Source: Thermoplasmata archaeon
GTDB lineage: Archaea > Thermoplasmatota > Thermoplasmata > Thermoplasmatales > Aciduliprofundaceae
Direction: 5' to 3'
Length of the DNA: 12,394 nt
Assembly: GCA_021163705.1 (NCBI GenBank)
Contig: JAGGTO010000073.1
Coordinates: 1-12,394, forward strand
A program made the position numbers and the translations under genes. Under the pieces are notes generated by a model. It was not told the DNA's origin. It did no database searches and was given only the letters and a program-made list of their open reading frames with translations. This document shows, one piece after another, positions 1-6,271 of the stretch; the stretch's first letter is position 1; every line of letters begins with the position of its first letter.

Positions 1-4
1 ATTT

Positions 5-20
5 TGAAAAATATTAAATA
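5..20 (+). promoter_or_regulatory. Archaeal BRE/TATA promoter for the C/D sRNA and gfcR
   Basis: A purine-rich BRE-like run (TGAAAA, 5-10) is followed by an AT-only stretch (ATATTAAATA, 11-20). Its centre lies about 26 bases before position 41, so the predicted transcription start falls at the 5' edge of the C box. I see no second TATA box between the sRNA and the gfcR start codon, so one transcript probably carries both. The position is inferred from sequence only. Confidence 0.6.
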
Positions 21-41
21 TTTCCAAAGGATTCCATTACT

Positions 42-91
42 GTGATGAGAAGAGGGTCAGCTGACTGGATGATGAGCCCTATGAGTGCTGA
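42..91 (+). ncRNA. Box C/D guide sRNA
   Basis: All four boxes are present with canonical spacing: C box GTGATGA (42-48), D' box CTGA (61-64), C' box ATGATGA (69-75) and D box CTGA (88-91). The two guides are 12 nt each (49-60 and 76-87) and the D'-C' spacer is 4 nt. Such archaeal sRNAs bind L7Ae, Nop5 and fibrillarin and direct 2'-O-methylation of rRNA or tRNA. By the N+5 rule the D' guide would modify the fifth base (C) of target CTGACCCTCTTC, and the D guide the fifth base (C) of CACTCATAGGGC. I did not identify the targets. The D box ends only 15 bases before the gfcR start codon, and the Shine-Dalgarno site follows at once, so the sRNA sits in the mRNA leader. Confidence 0.85.
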
Positions 92-106
92 TTTAGAGGT
101 GATATT

Positions 107-694
107 ATGAAAAGTGTTGAGGAGCTTGCGGAAAGAGCGCTAGAGCTAAAGAAAAAGGGTCTTAATATTAAAGAGATTGCCTCAGAGCTTCATCTTTCTA
201 CCACAACAGTAGAGTGGCTCTTAACGAAAGGTGTGGAAGAAAAGGAGCTACCCAAGGATGTGAAAATTGGGTGGAGAAGCATTGGCATTTATCCTACAAG
301 AATTTCCAAGATTGCTGAGATAATGGCGGATATAATCCTGGAAGAGATGGAGAAGAGAGAGTTTGATGTAGACTCTATTGTTGGAATATTGATAAATGGC
401 ATACCCTTTGCAACTTTCATTGCCGAGATTATGAATGTGGAGCTAATAATCTATCGTCCGCATCCGAAGAGGGAAGAAGGTGCATTCTCCAGCAATTATG
501 CCCATATCGAGGGTAAAAAGGTGGTAATAGTTGATGATGTTTTGAGCACAGGAGAAACCATGAGAAAGGCCATTGAAGATGTGAGAAAAGCTGGTGGAGA
601 AGCGGTGTTATGCGTGGTTCTTGTTAATAAGACCCCATGGGATGAAATAGATGGTGTGCCCCTGCGTGGATTGATAAGGGCAAGGGTCTTATGA
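107..694 (+). CDS. gfcR: HTH-phosphoribosyltransferase regulator (GfcR / PyrE-like family)
   Basis: 195 residues. An N-terminal helix-turn-helix (about 5-42, pattern IKEIASELHLSTTTVEWLL) is fused to a type I phosphoribosyltransferase domain. The PRPP-binding motif VVIVDDVLSTGET is at 139-151. This HTH-PRT architecture is the archaeal orotate-phosphoribosyltransferase-like family. Its haloarchaeal member GfcR is a transcriptional regulator of sugar catabolism, so a DNA-binding regulator sensing a phosphoribosyl or nucleotide ligand is more likely than a biosynthetic enzyme. The ATG start is fixed by a strong GAGGTGAT Shine-Dalgarno (96-103) three bases upstream. The leader contains a box C/D sRNA. 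The gene is convergent with the next one: the two stop codons lie back to back and the 3' ends overlap by 6 bases. Its regulon in this organism cannot be read from the window. Confidence 0.85.
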   Translation: MKSVEELAERALELKKKGLNIKEIASELHLSTTTVEWLLTKGVEEKELPKDVKIGWRSIGIYPTRISKIAEIMADIILEEMEKREFDVDSIVGILINGIPFATFIAEIMNVELIIYRPHPKREEGAFSSNYAHIEGKKVVIVDDVLSTGETMRKAIEDVRKAGGEAVLCVVLVNKTPWDEIDGVPLRGLIRARVL

Positions 695-886
695 TTTTCT
701 TTTTTTAGCAGTCCATATCTCTTTATAGAACTCCTCTTCTTTTTTCTTATCTTCCTCAGATTTCTCTTTTTTGATCTCCCTTTCTCTGGGTAATCCTATT
801 TTGTGCCAGGATGGATTCAGAAGATACTGAACAATAATCGCCACGATTATTATTCCAATGACTATGCATACTGTATCCCATCCCAT
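689..886 (-). CDS. Small single-pass membrane protein, unknown function
   Basis: 65 residues from ATG 886; a GTG one codon upstream is the alternative. One hydrophobic helix (about residues 5-24, VCIVIGIIIVAIIVQYLL) is followed by a highly charged Lys/Glu tail that is probably cytoplasmic or coiled. No family is recognised. The start ATG shares its A with the TGA stop of the upstream aMBF1 gene (TGATG), which indicates translational coupling and a two-gene operon. With only one TM helix and a charged tail, a scaffold or subunit role is possible but unsupported. Confidence 0.7.
   Translation of the reverse strand: MGWDTVCIVIGIIIVAIIVQYLLNPSWHKIGLPREREIKKEKSEEDKKKEEEFYKEIWTAKKRKS
695..706 (+). 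terminator. T-rich terminator after gfcR
   Basis: TTTTCTTTTTTT follows the gfcR stop directly, without an obvious hairpin, as in archaeal U-tract termination. On the other strand the same bases encode the Lys-rich tail (AKKRKS) of the convergent small membrane protein. Confidence 0.5.
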
Positions 887-1374
887 CACAATGCACCCTT
901 TAGAAGATCGCCAAGGGTTAGCGTGGTGGTTTTTTTCTCTTCTTTCCTGTAGATGGGTGAAATTTTTTCCTTCAATTTTATGTTGAGAGCCTTTTCCAAT
1001 TTCTTTATCAGTTTTTCATCGGGCCTCATCTCACCTCTCTCAAGCTTAGATATAACTGTTCTCTTCTCAAGTATCTTCTTTGCAAGTTCTTCTTGAGTCA
1101 TTCTCAACCTCTCTCTTGCCTCTCTTATAACTCTGGGATAATCTTCAATCAGTACCTCTTCCTCATCCAGATAATCTCTTCCTCTTCTCCTTCTCTTTCT
1201 TTCCACTCTCTCCCTTACAATTTCAGGGGGAAGATACTTTACATCCTTGGGTATTTCATTTCCCTTTATTTCCTTTCCAAACTTGGCACATTCATCGCAG
1301 ACATTTAGAATCACACCTTCAATTATCACTTTTTTAAGTCGAGGCACATCCCTTCCACACAGCTCGCAGATCAT
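886..1374 (-). CDS. Archaeal multiprotein bridging factor 1 (aMBF1)
   Basis: 162 residues. An N-terminal zinc ribbon has two CxxC knuckles (C3/C6 and C26/C29). It is followed by an Arg-rich linker (about 57-66, RVERKRRRRG) and a Cro/C1-type helix-turn-helix at about 79-134, containing RMTQEELAKKI...RTVISKLERGEM. This is the full archaeal MBF1 layout. The eukaryotic homologue bridges TBP and activators; archaeal MBF1 has been linked to the ribosome and translation. I place the start at ATG 1374 because it puts the first CxxC at residues 3-6 as in relatives. A GTG at 1383 would add three residues. It is co-transcribed with the small membrane protein downstream, and its promoter faces away from the serine operon. 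Confidence 0.9.
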   Translation of the reverse strand: MICELCGRDVPRLKKVIIEGVILNVCDECAKFGKEIKGNEIPKDVKYLPPEIVRERVERKRRRRGRDYLDEEEVLIEDYPRVIREARERLRMTQEELAKKILEKRTVISKLERGEMRPDEKLIKKLEKALNIKLKEKISPIYRKEEKKTTTLTLGDLLKGAL

Positions 1375-1404
1375 AAATGTCACCGTTTCAAGTATGCTTT
1401 CTAA

Positions 1405-1416
1405 CTATTTATTTTT
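1405..1416 (-). promoter_or_regulatory. TATA box for aMBF1
   Basis: On the minus strand, AAAAATAAATAG lies about 27 bases before the upstream GTG and about 36 before the chosen ATG. The transcript would therefore be leaderless or have a very short leader. No Shine-Dalgarno is evident, which fits. Confidence 0.4.
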
Positions 1417-1503
1417 GACTGCAAGATCTCTCCCCTCCCACCGGATTTTTTTCCAAGTTAATAAGAAAAGCCTTCTCTTTATTGATTAAAATTCCATTTT
1501 TTG

Positions 1504-1518
1504 GTGAAAATTTATATA
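1504..1518 (+). promoter_or_regulatory. BRE/TATA promoter of the serine operon
   Basis: GTGAAAA (BRE-like, 1504-1510) is followed by TTTATATA (1511-1518). The expected start site is near 1541, giving a leader of about 12 bases. GGTGAT (1542-1547) acts as Shine-Dalgarno five bases before ATG 1553. This is one of the clearest promoters in the window. Confidence 0.65.
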
Positions 1519-1552
1519 TCTTCCAATGCAATTACCTACCGGGTGATTCAAG

Positions 1553-2635
1553 ATGATAGAAAATACGCCAAAATTGTTCATTCCGGGACCTACGGAAGTG
1601 GATGATAGGGTTCGTCTGGTAATGGCTCAGAGAGTTATAGGACATCGCACTAAGGAGATGAGTGATCTGTATGGAGGAATTGTTGAGAAGATTCAAAAGC
1701 TTTTGAATACTGATCACATAGTTATGGTATTCACATCCAGCGGTACTGGAGTTATGGAAGGCACCATAAGGAACCTGGTGAATGAGAATGTACTTCATGG
1801 AGCCTGTGGTGCCTTCGGGAAGAGATGGTATGAGATATCGCAGTACAATGGAAAAAACGCGGATCTCGTATGGGCAGACTGGGGAAAGGCCGTGAAGCCT
1901 GAGATGATTGCAGAGAAAATTGAGAAGGGAAAGCATGAGCTCGTGGCTGTGACCCACAATGAGACATCTACAGGAGTAAGGAATCCAACTGACGATATTG
2001 AAAAAATAGCTCATGAGAACGACGCACTTATTGCAATAGATGCAGTCTCCTCACTCTTCGGAGATCTTATAGATGTCAATAGATATGATGTGGTTATAAC
2101 ATCCACCCAGAAGGCCTTTGCTTTGCCTCCAGGGATGGCTGTTGCGGTTATAAGCGATGCGGCAATGGAGAAGATGAAGAGTGTTAAGAACAAGGGCTAC
2201 TACTTCAATTTTGAAGTTATGCTTAAGAAATTTGAGAAGGCGAAACAGCATCCTACAACGCCCGCAGTTCCGCTTCTATATGCCATGGATGAGCAGCTGG
2301 ATATAATGCTGAAGGAGGGCATGCAGGCAAGGTATGAGAGACATGTGAAGATGCAGAAACTTGTGCATGAGTGGGTGAAAAAGAGAGGCTTTGAACTCTT
2401 CGCTGAGAAAGGATACGAGAGCGTTACTGTGACCACGGTTGCAAACACACTTGGCATATCGGTGAAGGAGCTCAATGATGAACTTGTTAAGAGGGGAATG
2501 CGTATCTCCAATGGCTATGGCGAGTTGAAGGAGAAGACATTCAGAATTGCGCATATGGGCCAGTTAACCCCGACGGATATTATGGGTCTTCTTGACACGA
2601 TAGATGAAATTCTGGAGGCAAAAGGGGTGTATTAA
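1553..2635 (+). CDS. Class V aminotransferase, probable phosphoserine transaminase
   Basis: 360 residues, a full-length PLP fold-type I class V aminotransferase of the alanine-glyoxylate/serine-pyruvate branch. Visible features are FIPGPTEV (9-16), the phosphate-binding SSGTG loop (62-66), THNETSTG (134-141), the pyridine-nitrogen Asp in AIDAVSS (D163) and the Schiff-base lysine in STQKAF (K187). The family uses alanine, serine or phosphoserine as amino donor. Substrate cannot be read from sequence. The next gene is 3-phosphoglycerate dehydrogenase with zero spacing (TAAATG), so conversion of 3-phosphohydroxypyruvate plus glutamate to phosphoserine is the likely role, replacing canonical SerC. 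A similar class V aminotransferase/SerA pairing is known in thermophiles such as Thermotoga. Alternatives are serine-glyoxylate or alanine-glyoxylate transaminase. Confidence 0.85.
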   Translation: MIENTPKLFIPGPTEVDDRVRLVMAQRVIGHRTKEMSDLYGGIVEKIQKLLNTDHIVMVFTSSGTGVMEGTIRNLVNENVLHGACGAFGKRWYEISQYNGKNADLVWADWGKAVKPEMIAEKIEKGKHELVAVTHNETSTGVRNPTDDIEKIAHENDALIAIDAVSSLFGDLIDVNRYDVVITSTQKAFALPPGMAVAVISDAAMEKMKSVKNKGYYFNFEVMLKKFEKAKQHPTTPAVPLLYAMDEQLDIMLKEGMQARYERHVKMQKLVHEWVKKRGFELFAEKGYESVTVTTVANTLGISVKELNDELVKRGMRISNGYGELKEKTFRIAHMGQLTPTDIMGLLDTIDEILEAKGVY

Positions 2636-3550
2636 ATGAAGGTTGGAATATGTGATCCAATAGCAAGTGAAGGTGTTGAAATCCTCAAAAAAGAGGGCTT
2701 TGAAGTTGTGGATTTAACTGAGATTCCCAAAGACCAGCTTGTAAATCATGTGGCTGAGCTTGATGCTATAATAGTGCGCAGCGCCACCAAGGTGCGGAAA
2801 GAGATGATTGATGCGGCCAGGAATCTAAAGGTTATAGGTAGAGCTGGTGTGGGATTAGACAACATAGATGTGGAGTACGCCAAAAGCAAGGGTATAAAGG
2901 TCATAAACACGCCTGGAGCAACGAGTATAAGTGTTGCAGAACTCACAATTGGATTGCTTCTTGCGGTTATGCGCAAAATAGCTTACGCAGATAGAGAGAT
3001 GCGAAAGGGTGCCTGGCCAAAGAAGAAATGCAAGGGTATAGAGATGTATGGAAAAACTCTGGGAATAATAGGTATTGGAAGAATTGGAAGAGAAGTCGCC
3101 AAGAGAGCAAGGGCATTTGGAATGAAAGTGATTTACTACGATGTATATCGCCCGGATGAAGCCACGGAAAAGGAGCTTGGCGTGGAATATAGAGAGCTGG
3201 ATGATTTAATCTCAGAGGCAGATGTAATTACGCTCCATGTACCTCTCCTGCCTGAGACGAAGCATATGATAAACGGGGAGCGCATTGCGAAGATGAAAGA
3301 TGGAGCAATAATAATCAATGCTGCCCGTGGTGGAATTGTGGATGAGGAGGCATTATACGAAGCACTCAAATCTGGTAAGCTCTATGGTGCGGCTCTGGAT
3401 GTCTATGAGAACGAGCCTCTCAAAGAAAGCAAATTATTTGAACTGGATAATATTGTGCTTACCCCACATATTGGCGCCCAAGCCAGGGAGGGTCAAACCC
3501 GTGCTGGTATAGAAGTGGCACAGAAGATTGCTGAGGCTCTCAAATCTTAA
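2636..3550 (+). CDS. serA: D-3-phosphoglycerate dehydrogenase, short form
   Basis: 304 residues. This is a D-isomer-specific 2-hydroxyacid dehydrogenase with a split substrate domain and a central Rossmann fold. The NAD motif GIGRIG is at 146-151. The catalytic triad is visible: R231 in NAARGGIVDE, E260 in YENEP and H278 in TPHIGAQ. It oxidises 3-phosphoglycerate to 3-phosphohydroxypyruvate, the first step of phosphorylated serine synthesis. The chain ends straight after the catalytic core, with no ASB or ACT domain, so classic serine feedback through ACT is absent (short type III form). The ATG follows the upstream stop immediately, so translation is coupled. A glyoxylate or hydroxypyruvate reductase is the alternative, but the aminotransferase partner argues for SerA. 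Confidence 0.88.
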   Translation: MKVGICDPIASEGVEILKKEGFEVVDLTEIPKDQLVNHVAELDAIIVRSATKVRKEMIDAARNLKVIGRAGVGLDNIDVEYAKSKGIKVINTPGATSISVAELTIGLLLAVMRKIAYADREMRKGAWPKKKCKGIEMYGKTLGIIGIGRIGREVAKRARAFGMKVIYYDVYRPDEATEKELGVEYRELDDLISEADVITLHVPLLPETKHMINGERIAKMKDGAIIINAARGGIVDEEALYEALKSGKLYGAALDVYENEPLKESKLFELDNIVLTPHIGAQAREGQTRAGIEVAQKIAEALKS

Positions 3551-3565
3551 TTTTTTTTTATTTTT
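3551..3565 (+). terminator. T-tract terminator after serA
   Basis: TTTTTTTTTATTTTT follows one base after the serA stop, without a hairpin, as expected for archaeal termination. Read on the minus strand, it begins immediately beyond the stop codon of the broken membrane gene that converges here. Confidence 0.6.
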
Positions 3566-3778
3566 CACAGATTTCTCAGTCTGGATATGGACTTTTCTGA
3601 TTTTATGTATGCTGTGAGATAAATAACAGATGGCAGGAGCATCATCAGCACCATGAGTAGTGGCACAAGAACCAGGTATATAAGAGCTCTAAACACCGAG
3701 GCGTAGCATGAAAGGATAAATCATAAGCGAGAAGGAAAGGAGCAGAACTAGAAATTTCACCATGCTACGCCGGAGCAT
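3565..3778 (-). pseudogene. Frameshifted two-helix membrane protein
   Basis: Two minus-strand reading frames each encode one clear transmembrane helix and overlap by 8 bases. The first (ATG 3778 to TAG 3689, 29 residues) reads MLRRSMVKFLVLLLSFSLMI then YPFMLRLGV. The second (3696 to TGA 3565, 43 residues from a GTG) begins VFRALIYLVLVPLLMVLMML and ends KSISRLRNL. A one-base indel near 3690-3696 would join them into a protein of about 71 residues with two helices and a basic tail. A good Shine-Dalgarno (GAGGAGG) lies 9 bases before ATG 3778, inside the end of the upstream gene, so this was the third gene of the ABC operon. Two separate mini-genes, programmed frameshifting or a sequencing error are alternatives. 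The family is not recognised. Confidence 0.5.
3700..3771. repeat. 11-bp perfect inverted repeat
   Basis: GGCGTAGCATG (3700-3710) is exactly inverted as CATGCTACGCC (3761-3771), with 50 bases between. The arms bracket the first TM helix of the broken membrane gene, and one arm contains the TAG stop of the 185-residue gene. It may be a hairpin, a recombination site or chance. Confidence 0.6.
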
Positions 3779-4322
3779 GTTTCAGATCCTCCTCTATCAA
3801 TTCGCTATCATCATAGTTATAATCGAAGCAGCACTCTGCATCGCTTAAATCGAAGAACAAAGCTTCAAAGTTGTCATAATGAGTCACCAGATACTCCGTA
3901 ACAGGTATAACCTTTGAAGTATTGCCCCAGTTCTTCAGCAGAAAATCTCTGAGTTTTTTGTATGCGGCAATGTTATTATCCAAGCCCAAATGAGAGAGTC
4001 CCAGAGAATCACACCTTTTCCTTGCATCTTCAAGAACAGAGATTGAGAAGTTCAAATATGTTATAACCTCCTGTCTGTCATATCTCAGTTTGATTTTAAA
4101 TTCCTCCATATCTCCCGTGTAGTTTGCATATGCCCTGTGCATGTGATATGCCCTGATAGATATGTACTTTATCGCCACCGTTGCCATGTAGGCCTCCTTT
4201 TTTAGCGTTTTCTCAGATTCCACCCTGTTCACATAATAGAAATATGCGGTTGTGAGCAGAAGGAATACGGTGAGCAGGGTGAGAATTATCATTTTTAATC
4301 TGTTTTTCGCATTTGCATCCAT
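3765..4322 (-). CDS. Single-pass membrane protein with extracytoplasmic helical domain, unknown
   Basis: 185 residues. A basic N-terminus (KNRLKM) precedes one hydrophobic helix (about 11-30), so it is a signal anchor. A mostly helical domain of about 150 residues outside the membrane follows, with several Tyr and Asn and a Cys pair (AECCFDY, about 162-168). The C-terminus is acidic. No family is recognised. It starts two bases after the stop of the degenerate ABC ATPase, so it belongs to the same operon, perhaps as an accessory or substrate-contacting subunit of the transporter. Its own frame is open and the composition looks like real protein. It may still be expressed even though both neighbours are damaged. 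Confidence 0.6.
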   Translation of the reverse strand: MDANAKNRLKMIILTLLTVFLLLTTAYFYYVNRVESEKTLKKEAYMATVAIKYISIRAYHMHRAYANYTGDMEEFKIKLRYDRQEVITYLNFSISVLEDARKRCDSLGLSHLGLDNNIAAYKKLRDFLLKNWGNTSKVIPVTEYLVTHYDNFEALFFDLSDAECCFDYNYDDSELIEEDLKHAPA

Positions 4323-4324
4323 TT

Positions 4325-4768
4325 TCAGCCACCTCTCACCTCTCCATCAAGAAGATTTATCACTCTCTCTGCTCTCCTTGCAATCGCCACCCTTTGCTGC
4401 TTTCCTCCACTCAGTTCTGCAGGATATCTGTCACTCTTGTGGGCAATGCCCCTGAATCGAAGAGGGAAGATCACATTCTCAAGCACGGTGAAATGCGGCA
4501 GAAGATAAAATCTCTGGTCCCTCCTGTAGGCAGATAGCTCAGAGTCGCTCATTGCCGTGATCTCCCTACCATCCACATATATTCTTCCTTCAGTGGGGCT
4601 ATCCAAGCCTCCAAGAAGATTAAGGAGCGTTGTTTTTCCGCTTCCCGAAGGCCCCGCTATGCACATAAATTCTCCCTTTTTTATGTTGATATTCACATTG
4701 TACAGGGCCCTAACTGAGGTAGAGCCTGCCACATAGTAGTTTGTGACCTCTTCCATTTTTATAAACAT
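4325..4768 (-). pseudogene. Degenerate ABC transporter ATPase (LolD/MacB type) with in-frame deletions
   Basis: 147 residues against about 220-235 for the family. The start is ATG 4768, preceded by GGTGA at 4778-4774. The N-terminal half is intact, including Walker A GPSGSGKTT (39-47). Comparison with the LolD/MacB consensus shows three gaps. About six residues are gone at YRRDQ/RFYLLP (81-90), removing the strand before the Q-loop. Roughly 20 are gone between FRGIA and HKSDRYPAELSGG. About 55-60 are gone after the signature LSGGKQQRVAIAR (119-131), removing Walker B, the D-loop and the switch His. The chain rejoins at the usual tail ERVINLLDGEV. All gaps keep frame. It can hardly hydrolyse ATP as read. 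The gap lengths are estimates from memory of the family. Confidence 0.7.
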
Positions 4769-4794
4769 CCCATTCACCATAACCACAATAAAAA

Positions 4795-4808
4795 ATAAAT
4801 ATAAAAAA
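4795..4808 (-). promoter_or_regulatory. TATA box for the degenerate ABC operon
   Basis: On the minus strand the AT-only stretch TTTTTATATTTATT lies about 30 bases before ATG 4768. It overlaps the nominal upstream extension of the reading frame, which supports the downstream start. Confidence 0.4.
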
Positions 4809-4912
4809 TTAACTGTATTATCCACCTATCCTTATTCCTGCATCAGCACCTGCGTATATGTGCATCTATGCTCATCCCCCAACCTAAATGAAAAAATGAC
4901 ATGACATCTTCC

Positions 4913-4926
4913 AAAGAATTTATTAT
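4913..4926 (+). promoter_or_regulatory. BRE/TATA promoter of the DUF1015 gene
   Basis: CAAAGAATTTATTA (4913-4926) has an A-rich BRE followed by a TATA-like core. The predicted start site is near 4947, with GGTGAT (4947-4952) as Shine-Dalgarno four bases before ATG 4957. The rest of 4826-4944 shows no gene. Confidence 0.45.
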
Positions 4927-4956
4927 GAGGAGTGCAATTACAGAGTGGTGATAAAC

Positions 4957-6225
4957 ATGGTGGAGATAAGACCCTTTAAGGCCATACATTACAATCCAGA
5001 TATAATAGGTAAAGATTTGAGTCCTGTAATAACGCAGCCCTACGATAAGATAGATGCAGAGATGCAGGAGAAGTATTACAGGAAGCATGAGTACAATTTT
5101 GTTAAGCTTATTCTTCCCAAGGAAGAAAACAGGTATGAGATGGCAGCTAAAAGGCTTAGAGAGTGGAAGGAAAAGGGCGTACTCACAAGGGATGCAGAGC
5201 CTGGAATATACATATATACCCAGGAATTCGAACTTCGTGGAAAGAAATATGTGCGACGGGGATTCATAGCGGCAATGCGATTGCATCCATTCGAAGAGCG
5301 AGTGGTACTTCCGCATGAGAAGACACATAAGGGTCCCAAGGTGGATCGCTTAAATATGCTGCATGCCACAAAGACCAATCTTGAGGCGGGCTTCGTTCTC
5401 TACAAGGATGATGGAAGGGTTAAGGAGATAATAGATGAAACGATTAAGGGTAAAGAGGATTTCTATGGTGTGGATGATTTTGGCACGGTTATCAGGCTTT
5501 ATCGCATCACGGATCCGGAGAAGATAAAAACTGTGCAGGAGGTGCTCAAAGATAAGCAAGTAGTTATCGCAGATGGGCATCATAGATACGAAACCGCCGT
5601 TTATTTTAGGGATGAGATGAGGGAGAAGGTAAAAAACTGGAAGGATGAGCATGCATTCAACTACAGGATGACATACATGGTGAGTCTTGATGATCCTGGC
5701 CTCATAGTGCTACCTACACATAGGCTGCTTTTGAAAAAGAAGATAGCGGATGAAGAATGGGACAAGATAAAGAAGTATTTCTCCGTTGAGGAGATAGATA
5801 TAAAGGATGCTGAAAAGTTCCTTGAGGAGAGAAGAGATAAGAATGCATTTGTCGTTTACCAGGATTCTCGTGCATATGGACTTGAACTCACAGGAGATGT
5901 ATCCGAATTCATGCAGAAGGAGTGGAGCGAGGCATATCGCACTCTTGATGCTGTTGTATTGCGAGAGGTCATATTCAAAATACTCGGAGTTAAGGATCCC
6001 AAGATAGACGAGGATATAATTTATGAGAGATGGATAGAGGATTCCGTTGAGAAGGTTGATAAGGGCATTGCCAAGGTGGCATTTCTTCTGAATCCCACAC
6101 CTGCAGAGAAGGTTTTAGAGGTTGCAAAGCATCTTGAAAGAATGCCACAAAAAACGACGGATTTCTATCCAAAGGTGATTTCAGGTTTCACAATGATGCC
6201 TGTGGATGAGAAAGAGCTTCTATAA
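4957..6225 (+). CDS. DUF1015 family protein, possible serine-metabolism enzyme
   Basis: 422 residues from ATG 4957, chosen for the GGTGAT four bases upstream; a GTG at 4945 would add four residues. The protein matches the DUF1015/COG4198 family along its whole length. It opens VEIRPFKAIHYNP. A conserved VLPHEKTHKGPKVDR block follows at 118-131, then VVIADGHHRYETA at 202-214. The DGHHR motif resembles that of ParB/Srx-fold proteins, a fold that includes free-serine kinases (archaeal SerK, SbnI). DUF1015 genes are often found beside serA and class V aminotransferase genes in other genomes. Here the serine operon is on the same strand 1.4 kb upstream, separated by the decaying ABC locus. A role on serine or phosphoserine is an inference. 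Family identity is secure. Confidence 0.85.
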   Translation: MVEIRPFKAIHYNPDIIGKDLSPVITQPYDKIDAEMQEKYYRKHEYNFVKLILPKEENRYEMAAKRLREWKEKGVLTRDAEPGIYIYTQEFELRGKKYVRRGFIAAMRLHPFEERVVLPHEKTHKGPKVDRLNMLHATKTNLEAGFVLYKDDGRVKEIIDETIKGKEDFYGVDDFGTVIRLYRITDPEKIKTVQEVLKDKQVVIADGHHRYETAVYFRDEMREKVKNWKDEHAFNYRMTYMVSLDDPGLIVLPTHRLLLKKKIADEEWDKIKKYFSVEEIDIKDAEKFLEERRDKNAFVVYQDSRAYGLELTGDVSEFMQKEWSEAYRTLDAVVLREVIFKILGVKDPKIDEDIIYERWIEDSVEKVDKGIAKVAFLLNPTPAEKVLEVAKHLERMPQKTTDFYPKVISGFTMMPVDEKELL

Positions 6226-6228
6226 CTC

Positions 6229-6248
6229 TTTATTTTTTAATAAAAAAG
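6229..6248. terminator. Bidirectional AT-rich terminator
   Basis: TTTATTTTTTAATAAAAAAG lies between two convergent genes. It gives a T-run on each strand and can form a weak stem (TTTTTTA/TAAAAAA type). It probably terminates both the DUF1015 gene and the phosphatase. Confidence 0.5.
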
Positions 6249-6271
6249 CCCATTATTGCTGAAGTAGTAAA

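Noticed and set aside
1532..2554. Several long antisense frames across the aminotransferase gene
   Set aside because: They are Ser/Cys/His-rich shadows of a well-conserved gene and lack start signals or recognisable domains.
3700..3771. Invertible phase-variation switch
   Set aside because: Inverting the 50-bp core does not restore any longer reading frame, because the stop codon lies within the repeat arm itself. No recombinase is nearby.
4843..5652. Minus-strand frames over the start of the DUF1015 gene
   Set aside because: The plus-strand protein shows family motifs throughout and has its own promoter and Shine-Dalgarno. The opposite frames have no such support.
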